A DNA stretch of 64,000 nucleotides from Panorpa germanica (taxonomy: Eukaryota; Arthropoda; Insecta; Mecoptera; Panorpidae): contig OY783207.1 in the NCBI GenBank assembly GCA_963678705.1, forward strand, positions 8,308,001 to 8,372,000, given 5' to 3'. Positions within the stretch are counted from its first letter, which is position 1. Every line of letters begins with the position of its first letter. Under the pieces are notes generated by a model that ran no database searches, was not told the origin of the DNA, and saw only the letters and a program-made list of their open reading frames with translations. The position numbers and the translations under genes were made by a program. Of the stretch, positions 54,201 through 64,000 are shown piece after piece.

Positions 54201-56450
54201 GTATTTAGACATTAGACATTGTGCAGATACTTTTAGATCATAGATGATGCTAATGTTAGTGGGATTTTAAGATTATATTCAAAAAATAATATTTACTGAT
54301 TAACATTATGAAGTAATACAAATGAAAAAAGTATTTTGTATTTACCAAATAGGAAATAGGTTTGTAAAAGTTTTCAAATAAAATATAAAATTCTATACTC
54401 TTAAAAGATATTTAAATACAAAATAGAAAATAGGTATTTACTATTTTGTATTTGCATTTTGAGTATATGTATTTGAAAAACGCACATCTCAGAAAATCAC
54501 AAATTATACTTATAATAATATTTATCTTCATATAAATCAATATTAACCCGCGGGCCGTACTTTGACGACGTTCTGTCTAACTCAACATTATTTAGAAATA
54601 CACAATGTCATAATTATACATATATTGTACTTTTGCGGTTAAATTTAAATTTATTTAAATATCAAACAGTGGTGTCACAACACGGAAAAATAAACTTGCA
54701 GGTCTGTATAAACCTTGACATGAAATGTTTGTTATTAAGACAAGGAATAAAATTGTTCTTTCTTCACTAGCTGACTTCTTTCTCGGTGAAGGTTTGGTAA
54801 TGCTTACCATGTATAGGTCAAATCTATAGAACAACTGAGCAGGGCCGAAATTCATTACAAATAATGGTTTTTATCCATCCTTCCTACATATACATCAGTT
54901 TAATATAAGATAAATATTATGTACATGTAGGTTGTACTGTCGTGTTACAACCACACATGTGTGGTTACGGATATTAAATAAAATGCATCTATACTCAGTG
55001 AAGGCAAACGTTTTGATAAGTAGATGTAGATCAATGGCAATTATAATCAAATGCGTAAATAACTTGTTAAAAACACGCAACATTTTTATCGTTATCCAAC
55101 CAACTACTAGACAATAATATTTGTAAACAGAGATAAATTTAGCGACGCACTTCGTAAATGCATAAATATTGCGATAACTATGAGTACAGCAACCGACATA
55201 AATTTTATTTAATAAATTGTAACAGGATTAGTAAGTTATATTCCTTAAGTGTAATTAAAATGTAAAAAAGTTTTTATCCAAAATTGGTAATAATTTTAAT
55301 TAATTAATCTATTGTAAATTTTCCAAATTCTTTTGTTTACATATTTATATTATAATTCTCTTATATACTCGTTTTAAGCCTCATTTCCACTCACTGTTTT
55401 GATATTTAATTTATTGTTTTTATTTATTATTATAATCTAGATTTCAGATTTTCGTTTAAGCATTCCTTTTCACATTTGTGTTTTAATTTAAGATTAGTTA
55501 ATTTAGTTGGTGCGTATGCATCGTTAGTAATATACATTTTGACAGATTGACAAAATTGTATGTAAAATAATTAAAATTGCTATTTTTAATAACAATTACT
55601 AATAGAAATTGTTTTCACTTCTATATTTTTCAAAAACTGACATTAAACTTCTTTTAAAAAGTAAACCCTACTGCATTTTGACAGATTGTCGCATTTTGGA
55701 GGTTATAATATAATATAGTTTTTCTTAATTTAATATTTTTAATTTAAGACATTGGACCTTGTAAGGTTCTAAGAAAACTTAGAAAATAAATTAAATTAAA
55801 AATGGTACTGTGAATAACTACGCGTATTGCCATGTGCTAAACAATTTAAATTAAATACAAAATAAAATTAAAGCAGTGAGTGGGAATGATACTTTATGGT
55901 AAGCTAATAATTTTTATATTAATTTTGTTTATTATGCAAAACAAATATATAATTTTCAAAATTTTAACACACGTAAAAATTAATTATAATATTAATATTG
56001 TTGGTGACAGAATCTAGGTTAAAAGATCTCTAGGAAATTAAATAATATACTAATTAATTTAGCGTTTTTCTCTAAAGTAGTTTTATTATTTAATAATAAT
56101 ATTTCTTGTATAAGAGGGAGAAGCTACTTAATAAACCAAATTATTTCATATAGAATTCAAGGTTATTTCAATGAAACACAAATAGACATTCGACGAAATC
56201 GAATTCGAAAGAAGTTCGCAGTGGTTTAAAAGATACATCAACGAAAATATTTTTATTAAGGGAGATAAGGTTGCTCTGACAAAATCAATTTTAAGGGTTA
56301 ATTCAGGGACTGCTTAAATATAATTAGAAAATTCCTGTACCCACCTTTGCGTTTGCCAACCGAAACTGTATAAGAAATACTGTTAAATTTGATGTCTATT
56401 GGTTTACTTTTCGGTAAGTGCAAAAGCACAGCACGATGTCTTGGTTCCAT
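25989..56450 (-). CDS. ABCG half-transporter ABCG-b, paralogue of ABCG-a (complete, 11 exons over 30 kb)
   Basis: Minus-strand exons: 56450-56345, 43975-43858, 38350-38152, 33397-33252, 29858-29620, 28085-27844, 27768-27600, 27509-27409, 26909-26754, 26541-26333 and 26127-25989. All junctions are GT-AG with agreeing phase, giving 607 residues. The start [17 protein letters not shown] is followed by the ABCG strand [14 protein letters not shown]. Then come Walker [11 protein letters not shown]-loop [11 protein letters not shown], signature [15 protein letters not shown], Walker [11 protein letters not shown]-loop TIHQPS, and a membrane domain ending with [12 protein letters not shown] and a final helix before LKRQVTRS. 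Compared with ABCG-a, the signature is canonical, the terminal exon is split by an extra intron and the C-terminus is shorter. Such proteins need a dimer partner and export sterol- or lipid-like molecules; the true substrate is unknown. Introns 1 (12.4 kb), 2 and 3 (over 4.8 kb each) carry most of the repeats. Confidence 0.93.
28239..28650 (+). mobile_element. 5'-truncated non-LTR retrotransposon tail with 18-bp target duplication
   Basis: The inserted part is 28257-28632. It is flanked by exact direct repeats AATATAAACAAAATAAGA at 28239-28256 and 28633-28650. The insert is purine-rich on the plus strand and ends GTAAAGCCGAAAGGCGAACAAT followed by an A-rich tail, a layout often seen at LINE 3' ends. 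It lies in intron 5 of ABCG-b, opposite to the gene's direction. No reverse-transcriptase sequence remains. Confidence 0.75.
29926..30325. repeat. TCATTCCCACTCACTG-family repeat, partial copy
   Basis: It begins TCATTCCCACTCACTGTTTT and tracks the full copy at 55381-55889 through ATTTTGACAG, CTGACATTAAACTTCTTTT and CATTGGACCTTGTA. The right inverted end is missing. It lies in intron 4 of ABCG-b. Confidence 0.75.
30791..31360. mobile_element. GGGGGCGTCC-ended element carrying a captured Harbinger-like fragment
   Basis: The ends GGGGGCGTCCATAAATTACG and CGTAATTTATGGACGCCCCC are perfect inverted repeats, flanked on both sides by TTA, again a Harbinger-type TWA duplication. Inside, 30970 to about 31283 is nearly identical to the left ~310 bp of the element at 23636-24303, including its GGCCTGTCTCAG terminus preceded by TAA. 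A separate, more diverged end of the same type lies at about 32235-32269 (AGTGAGACAGACC then TAA). Confidence 0.75.
32881..32913. repeat. Perfect 14-bp stem hairpin
   Basis: AAGGGAAGCCATCA and its exact reverse complement TGATGGCTTCCCTT are separated by five bases (ATTCA). The position is intron 4 of ABCG-b, 340 bp from exon 4. Function unknown. Confidence 0.6.
34335..36617. mobile_element. 2.28-kb DNA transposon-like element with ~70-bp inverted ends, TTAA flanks
   Basis: The left end TTAAGGTGAAACATTACTTC is the exact reverse complement of the right end, and similarity extends about 70 bp inwards through TTAGATATAGATGGC and GTGTACTAAA. TTAA stands at both outer borders (34335-34338 and 36614-36617), which fits a TTAA target duplication as in piggyBac, though a TA duplication is also possible. 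No transposase is recognisable inside. The interior holds other repeats and a long AT microsatellite. It lies in intron 3 of ABCG-b. Confidence 0.75.
36197..36266. repeat. (AT)35 microsatellite
   Basis: An uninterrupted run of 35 AT dinucleotides. It creates artificial Ile-Tyr reading frames that should not be annotated as genes. Confidence 0.98.
37234..37420 (+). repeat. CCCAGTAAACA-ended repeat, left copy
   Basis: CCCAGTAAACATTTTGGAGT and the following ~180 bp are matched in reverse complement by 40765-40938. Shared blocks include TTTGACATCATATTGAAGA, TCATGAAA and CTACAAAT(A/G)GC. Exon 3 of ABCG-b lies between the two copies, so they are either two separate insertions or the ends of something larger. 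Confidence 0.6.
40765..40938 (-). repeat. CCCAGTAAACA-ended repeat, right copy (inverted)
   Basis: Reverse complement begins CCCAGTAAACATATTGGAGT and continues CACTTTGACATCATATTGAA. It mirrors the copy at 37234-37420. It lies in intron 2 of ABCG-b. Confidence 0.6.
41666..41815 (+). repeat. AATGGGC-family 5'-end fragment
   Basis: It begins AAATGGGCTTATAACGAC, contains GTACTATATATTGATAAAGT and CCTCAAATGTCCAATT, and stops at AAAAAGTCATTTTGTC, where the similarity to full copies ends. Confidence 0.7.
44755..44901. mobile_element. hAT-like MITE, 147 bp, with 8-bp target duplication
   Basis: The ends CAGTGTCGTAGCGTGCC and GGTAGCTACGCCACTG are imperfect inverted repeats of the CAGTGGCGTAGC type. 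The flanks are GTTTTTAC at the left and GGTTTTAC at the right, an 8-bp duplication with one mismatch, as expected for hAT. Too small to code. Confidence 0.8.
47105..47743 (+). repeat. AATGGGC-family full-length copy, plus orientation
   Basis: It starts AATGGGCTTGTGTCCTATGT and ends GAGGACACAAGCCCATT, so the termini are inverted repeats of about 16 bp. It has no long open frame and its ends suggest a MITE or another non-autonomous DNA element. Flanks (CTC and ATTC) do not give a clear target duplication. It pairs with the inverted copy at 48359-48989. Confidence 0.85.
48359..48989 (-). repeat. AATGGGC-family full-length copy, reverse orientation
   Basis: It starts AAATGGTCCTTGTCCTCATT and ends CATAGGACACAAGCCCATT. 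Over most of its length it is the reverse complement of the copy at 47105-47743, 616 bp away. Shared blocks include TAGCGCTAGAAATGGTC, AACGTCAGTTATTTGTTGAG and GATGTCACATGCATTTGGAA. Confidence 0.85.
49969..50479 (-). pseudogene. LINE ORF2 remnant: apurinic-type endonuclease domain, broken
   Basis: The first part (50479-50201) begins [20 protein letters not shown] and contains [10 protein letters not shown], the conserved opening of LINE endonucleases. The second part (50211-49969) is in another frame and contains [18 protein letters not shown], the GDFN motif, and ends with [12 protein letters not shown]. The join near 50205 changes frame and appears to lack the block normally found between these motifs. 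No reverse-transcriptase or RNase H motif follows. It cannot make an active enzyme. Confidence 0.85.
50507..51544 (-). CDS. LINE ORF1, gag-like nucleic-acid-binding protein (345 aa)
   Basis: A single uninterrupted frame begins [17 protein letters not shown] at 51544. About residues 170-190 form a CCHC zinc knuckle, [14 protein letters not shown] (C-x2-C-x4-H-x4-C), preceded by [14 protein letters not shown]. The C-terminal third is acidic then Lys-rich ([15 protein letters not shown]) and likely disordered. Such proteins bind the element's own RNA. It is the largest single-exon frame in the window and shows no break, unlike ORF2. It is a mobile-element protein rather than a host gene, unless it has been domesticated. 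Confidence 0.88.
   Translation of the reverse strand: MENNNRKNTLSVDFVEVIYRMTFTELHLFLKNDLKLSVEDVMAIQVNGNKMIVKIAEHLIIDNIIEMTNGKIIYKGTDDNNYNVYIERADKFTIVRMHNIEYEIQDITIQHALQGYGTVISIKKETWGRDMPFPVYNGTRAIKMILKKEIPSYIPMIGRKVWVSYATQKKTCRFCDREDHLGQDCPTKISNRINSNGFARSYAAIAGNTMNDKAVTDCVVPTESKNEELSFVNNSIFPPLMPKNTQNETKIISTAIKDDTIAILNNNDNLSKIPTAHKEIKRKIVESSSNEDTLANSEIEDCSDNSAASKMDIGLEKKDKKNNKRPKKQKKVTGKAMDIKDKTIE
52318..52668. repeat. Short inverted-repeat-bounded unit, 351 bp
   Basis: GGCGACTGATTGCAAAC at the left and its exact complement GTTTGCAATCAGTCGCC at the right form 17-bp inverted ends. No clear target duplication is visible (flanks TTAAGC and TCATG). The interior has several weak open frames but no motif. 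It could be a small MITE. Confidence 0.5.
54949..54966. repeat. Perfect 18-bp palindrome
   Basis: AACCACACATGTGTGGTT is self-complementary throughout. It lies in ABCG-b intron 1, about 1.4 kb downstream of exon 1. It contains the CACATGTG E-box-like core. Function unknown. Confidence 0.6.
55381..55889. repeat. TCATT(T/C)CCACTCACTG-ended element, full copy of 509 bp
   Basis: The ends TCATTTCCACTCACTG and CAGTGAGTGGGAATGA are inverted repeats with one mismatch. A second, right-truncated copy lies at 29926-30325. No coding potential. Target duplication not clear. Confidence 0.8.
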
Positions 56451-57220
56451 TGTATATATATCAACAAAATATTAATGTAAACAATTTATTGTATAATTCA
56501 CAGTTTATATTTAATTATATTTATTAAAATAACTCATGGTAATTATTTTATATATTATATTTATTGCGATTTGAAAGGCACTGTTCACAAATTTAACTCA
56601 ATCAGCTGTTTATACAAAACAGTTATTGCTTAGTGTGTCTGTTTTTATTTGACTGAACTGAACGGGTATTAAAGCTTGACTGACTGACAACACAACTATG
56701 ATACTAAAAGGTTGAGTAAATGTTTGCAACGAACCTCAGGACCAGTGGATTGAGGAACTAGTCTAATTGTAAATGGCAAGTCAACATAGTCATAGTCATT
56801 AATGATACACGTTACCATAGATAAATTGCAGTGATGTAATATAATCAGGAGCTGTTGGTTCATGTGGTGTAAACATATTAATTGCACTTGTTATCAATTT
56901 AATGTTAGAAACATGCATTGTGCATTAAATGTATAATATATTTATACAACAATGGCGAATTAAGCCAGCTGAAGGCTTCTATTACCCTTAGTGCATTCCT
57001 GAAATAGTTTACAAGTATGGTTTGAAAAAAATATTTAAAAAAATGAAGGCGTGAACATGTGTAGTTTATTTATTATTGGACTTAGATAGGTTGAAGACCC
57101 AGGCACAGAGGAAAATTTTTAACTTTTGGATGTTTTTATTCTTTTTTCTGACATTGTATTTCTTTAACAAAGAAGTTAACGTCCTTCAATGTGTTTGTTT
57201 TTTTTATTTGAAAGTGTTTG

Positions 57221-57850
57221 AATGGGCTTGTGTCCTATGTCTTAATTTCTATAGAAGTGTACTATATATTGATAAAGTGGGTTACTAGAACCTCAAATGT
57301 TCAATTATTTTTTTAATAACTCCTTATATGTTAAGAGATATTAACAATTAAAAAAGTCATTTTGTCTCTTTAATTATTAAAGGGATTCAACGTTGTACAC
57401 ATTCCAAATGCATGTGACATCACATTCACTGCCAACCTTACAGCTCTTAAATCTCTGCTATATGTATTTAAATATCAAAATATCAAATATTATTTACAGC
57501 TATTTCAAGGAACAATCAAATTTCAATATAATGTCTGCCGTAACAGGGTTAAATAAAATAAAACTTATTATTCTTTGACTTGACTTGATTATTTCTACTA
57601 CCAACAGCTACAAAACATTACCACAGCACTGACCTACTCAACAAATAACTGACGTTAAAATGCATTTCACGTCATACAAATATGGCCGACCATTTCTAGC
57701 GCTCAAACTACAATTCAAATTTTTAATTGCTATATCTCCGTCAACATTTAGATATTTAATAAAATAGACACGTCAATACACATTTATTAACATCAATTTC
57801 AATCAACAATTGAAAAATCGACCACTAAAAAATAAGGACAAAATCGCATC
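57221..57850 (+). repeat. AATGGGC-family copy with decayed right end
   Basis: The left end AATGGGCTTGTGTCCTATGT is intact. The right end reads AAAAATAAGGACAAAATCGCAT instead of ...GGACACAAGCCCATT. The interior is collinear with the 47105-47743 copy. Confidence 0.85.
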
Positions 57851-58422
57851 TTCTCTGTAGAAAAGTTAAGACACTTTAAGAATGACGTAATGCTTGTCCC
57901 TTTAAGTTACATATTCTTTTAAACTGCAATTTTAATTACTTATATATTTTATAATAACAGTTGATAAAATAAACATCTGACAAAATAAAGTTATAAACTA
58001 GTCAACAAAACAGTTAATTCTCTATATGTTTTATTAATTTAACTGCGTTGGCTTCTGAGGGGCTGAAATATTAAGTACAATTTAGTGTTAATTTAAGAAA
58101 CAACCAATATCTGTCTGATTGTTTAATAACTACATACTAACATATTTAAATGTTGGAAGACCTAAGTCTTTAAAATTAATCTCTAGTGACAGTAGAACTA
58201 TAGGTAAATTGTGTTGCGTATACACCAGGCGCATAAGAAGGTTGGTTAATGTAAGGCCTAACTTAGTGAATGTAATGTAATAATTATAAATATCCATGAC
58301 TATTTGAAGTGTATAAATTCTATATATTTACATTTATAAAATAATTTTGAAAGATTAAAAACACAGATTCCACTCTATGTTCTTAAATATTTAAGATTCA
58401 AACCAAAATCTAAATATTAATT

Positions 58423-59034
58423 AATGGGCTTGTGTCCTATGTCTTAATTTCTATAAAAGTGTACTATATATTGATAAAGTGGGTTACTAGAACCTGAAAT
58501 GGTCAATTATTTTTTAATAACTCCTTATATGTTAAGAGATATTAACAATTAAAAAAGTCATTTTGTCTCTTTAATTATTAAAGGGATTCAACGTTGTACA
58601 TATTCTAAATGCATGTGACATCACAACCGCTGCCAACCTTACAGCTCATAAATCTGTGCTATGCATTTATATATCAAAATATCAAATATTTTTTACAGCT
58701 GTTTTGAGGAACAATAAAATTTCAATATTATGTCTGCCGTAACAGTGTTAAATAAAATAAAAACTTATTCTTTGACTTAACTTGATTATTTGACTACCAA
58801 CAGCTACAAAACATTACCTACTCAACAAATAACTGACGTTAAAATGCATTTCACGTCATACAAATATGACCAACCTTTTCTATCACTAAAACTACAATTC
58901 AAACTTTTAATTGCTATATCTCCGTCAACATTTAGATATTTATTAAAATAGACACGCCAATACACATTTATTAACATCAATATCAATCAACAATTGAAAA
59001 ATCGATCACTAAAAAATGAGGACACAAGCCCATT
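58423..59034 (+). repeat. AATGGGC-family full-length copy, best-preserved ends
   Basis: Ends are AATGGGCTTGTGTCC and GGACACAAGCCCATT, a 15-bp perfect inverted repeat. Both outer flanks read ATTAATT/AATTAAT, so TTAA adjoins TGGGC on both sides. This could be a TTAA target duplication, but the other copies do not repeat it, so the superfamily stays open. The unit ends 258 bp before the start codon of the small plus-strand gene. Confidence 0.85.
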
Positions 59035-59292
59035 AATTAATAATCTTTCCAAATTACTTCTAATTATTTATGATGAAGCGAAGGACATACAAATTATTTT
59101 TAAGGCGGTTTGTTACTTTCATAATTCAATGAATGCAGTGTAAAAAGGCGATCCGGATTTACGAATCAGGGGTACGTAATTGAATATATAAAACAAATGC
59201 ATTTGCTGTAACCCTGTAAATCTTAGTGTGTCAAAATTTTGTTCTCATTTATAAATAAATAAATTTTACTGTTCATATAGCACCGCTTACAA

Positions 59293-59590
59293 ATGACTAA
59301 ATTAATAAAAATCTTCTACGATGGACCTAACGAAAATTTAATAGATCATTATGTGATTGTCAAACTTGATGATAACTCAGTCAAGACAGGATTCGTAATT
59401 TCTGTATCAGAAGCGACAGATAGGTGAATTGATATATTTAATGAATGATATTTTAATATTTCCAAATATAACAAAAATAATTTTCAGTTTGATTTTGCTT
59501 TCAAATGACAAAACTCTTATATTTATAACTGGAGATTCAATTCAACAAATTTTAGACTGTAATATAGAAGACGCTATAGATTATTTGTAA
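59293..59590 (+). CDS. Small two-exon gene, Sm-like fold candidate resembling Gemin6 (77 aa)
   Basis: Exons 59293-59423 and 59488-59590 join through a 64-bp intron with GTGAAT donor and TTTTCAG acceptor. The phase agrees and the frame ends in TAA. The protein begins MTKLIKIFYDGPNENLIDHY. Its centre, VIVKLDDNSVKTGFVISVSE then DSLILLSNDKTLIFITGDSI, has the alternating strands and G(F/W)V turn of an Sm fold. The order G-F/W-V, I/V-L-L/V, then I-x-G-x-(S/A)-(I/V)-Q-x-(I/V) fits Gemin6, a subunit of the SMN complex that loads Sm rings on snRNAs with Gemin7. That is a by-eye inference; the C-terminal half of vertebrate Gemin6 is absent. An AATAAA lies near 59749. Gene reality is well supported by the clean splice; the name is tentative. 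Confidence 0.75.
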
Positions 59591-60451
59591 TATCCAACTG
59601 TTTATTTTATATCTGCGCGCATATACTGTTAACAGAAGCCTGTATTATAATTAAAATAATTGTGTAAATGTTTAGTTGTTTTATCGTAAAAATGAAAAAG
59701 ATTTCAATATTAAAATGTTATATAGTAAACACCATAAAAGAATACAAAATAAATATTTCTTAATAATATATAAAACAATTTTTCTAATATGTGTATATCG
59801 GAATCATGGATATTCTTGCTTGACTAAAGGTTAACGTTCATAATTCAGTATGGAATGCATTCTGTTTAATGACAGGACAACAAAAGAAATGTAGAAATCG
59901 AAAGCGAAGAGAAATTAGAATGCGAGCAGCATCGCTTTATTTAGTTATCCTTAACCTTCCCTTCTCTCCATTTTATTTATTAAACACAACGCGTTGCTCC
60001 TTTCCGTGCTAAAATGCTAACGCTAACTTGCTAATCATACAGGATCATTTTATCAAAGATCTTTTTCAAATTAATGATCAACTCTGTAGAACATAATTTG
60101 TTGAAAAACGATTTATATTTTTCTTAAATAAAATCGTAAATTGACAAGTTTGAATCTATCGGATACAAATCCGAATACGTAAATAAATTATATACTCTTA
60201 TTTCAATTGCAAAATAAAATATAGATTACTACGACATAATTATTTATAACTATTACTACAAAATAAAATATAGAAACTACATAAATAATATAAAATAACA
60301 AATTTAATTTGCACAATATTGTTATACATGACAAAGATACACCGCATACATTTATGAATACATATTTTGATCACTGATTTTAATTGTTGTTCCACAAGAA
60401 CTTATAAATAAATTCGAAGATATTAAAATTTTAAATAATATATATTTTTTA
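59591..60451. other. Shared 3' region between convergent genes
   Basis: About 860 bp separate the stop codon of the Gemin6-like gene from that of Chk1, which runs towards it. No coding exon is seen. The sequence is AT-rich and should hold both 3' untranslated regions and polyadenylation signals. Confidence 0.6.

Positions 60452-60453
<2 letters not shown>
60448..60453 (-). promoter_or_regulatory. AATAAA hexamer overlapping the Chk1 stop codon
   Basis: On the minus strand the last codons read AAC TAA TAAAAAA, so an AATAAA begins within the stop codon. If used, the 3' untranslated region would be very short. Further AATAAA hexamers downstream are possible alternatives, so its use is uncertain. 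Confidence 0.35.
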
Positions 60454-63824
<3,371 letters not shown>

Positions 63825-64000
63825 GTCAGAACCAGCTCCTTCACATTTCTGCATAACAGAATTCAACTTGTTAACAACACCTCATAATTTTATACTGAAT
63901 ATTAAAAAGTGTAAAACGAAACAATGAGATCATTCTATATATAACAAAGTAGTATTACATTAACGAAATAGTTATAATAGAATAAAATGTATTACACGTG
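63825..64000. other. Upstream end of Chk1: 5' untranslated exon edge and intron
   Basis: The exon with the Chk1 start codon extends to an acceptor at 63849-63850 (TATGCAG on the minus strand). The rest appears to be intron. The promoter is not in the window or cannot be told by eye. Confidence 0.5.

Larger units (their letters stand above)
43976..56344. other. 12.4-kb first intron of ABCG-b, repeat-rich
   Basis: This interval separates the N-terminal exon from the Walker A exon of ABCG-b. It holds a hAT-like MITE, two full AATGGGC-family copies in opposite orientation, several fragments of that family (about 44190-44410, 46625-46810, 48110-48210), an internally deleted LINE, and the TCATT-type element at 55381-55889. 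No nested host gene was found. The 51.9-54.9 kb part holds no recognised coding sequence. Confidence 0.65.
56451..59292. other. Intergenic region upstream of ABCG-b and of the small plus-strand gene
   Basis: Two AATGGGC-family copies in the same orientation occupy 57221-57850 and 58423-59034. The remaining sequence should hold the divergent promoters of ABCG-b (minus) and the Gemin6-like gene (plus). No coding exon was recognised. The frame at 56696-56887 has no family resemblance. Confidence 0.55.

Overview
This window is nuclear DNA from an animal, most likely an insect. It is strongly AT-rich, its genes are split by GT-AG introns, and its proteins match metazoan families. The me31B-type helicase and the ABCG exons with DEPTT(G/R)LD-type motifs look insect-like. 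I cannot fix the order. No bacterial features (operons, Shine-Dalgarno sites, CRISPR) are present.

Six protein genes can be rebuilt exon by exon with continuous reading frame across every junction. From left to right they are: the 5' end of a YIPF5-like Golgi/ER membrane protein (2802-3378, minus); a complete DEAD-box helicase of the DDX6/me31B type (7199-9199, minus, 6 exons, 444 aa); a complete ABCG half-transporter, here called ABCG-a (10558-21567, minus, 10 exons, about 636-639 aa); a second complete ABCG half-transporter, ABCG-b (25989-56450, minus, 11 exons, 607 aa), stretched over 30 kb by repeat-filled introns; a tiny two-exon plus-strand gene (59293-59590, 77 aa) that resembles the Sm-like fold of Gemin6; and a complete Chk1/grapes checkpoint kinase (60452-63824, minus, 8 coding exons, 459 aa). 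ABCG-a and ABCG-b share exact exon lengths and phases over most of the protein, so they are a tandem duplicate pair. The small gene and Chk1 are convergent.

The rest, well over half of the window, is intron and intergenic DNA rich in mobile elements. The main repeat is a family of about 610-640 bp with AATGGGCTTG...CAAGCCCATT ends. It has at least eight substantial copies and several fragments between 11 and 59 kb. Others are PIF/Harbinger-like elements with TAA or TTA target duplications (23.6 kb and 30.8 kb), a hAT-like MITE with an 8-bp target duplication (44.8 kb), a 2.28-kb TTAA-flanked element with about 70-bp inverted ends (34.3-36.6 kb), a 5'-retained but internally deleted LINE with an intact gag-like ORF1 (49.9-51.5 kb), and a 5'-truncated LINE tail with an 18-bp target duplication (28.2-28.65 kb).

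I did not find a clear new multi-gene system. The most unusual items are the Gemin6-like mini-gene, the long inverted repeat pair inside the first intron of ABCG-b, the LINE that lost its reverse transcriptase but kept ORF1, the repeat captured inside another repeat at 31 kb, and a well-spaced TATA/initiator pair at 22.15 kb with no recognised gene attached.
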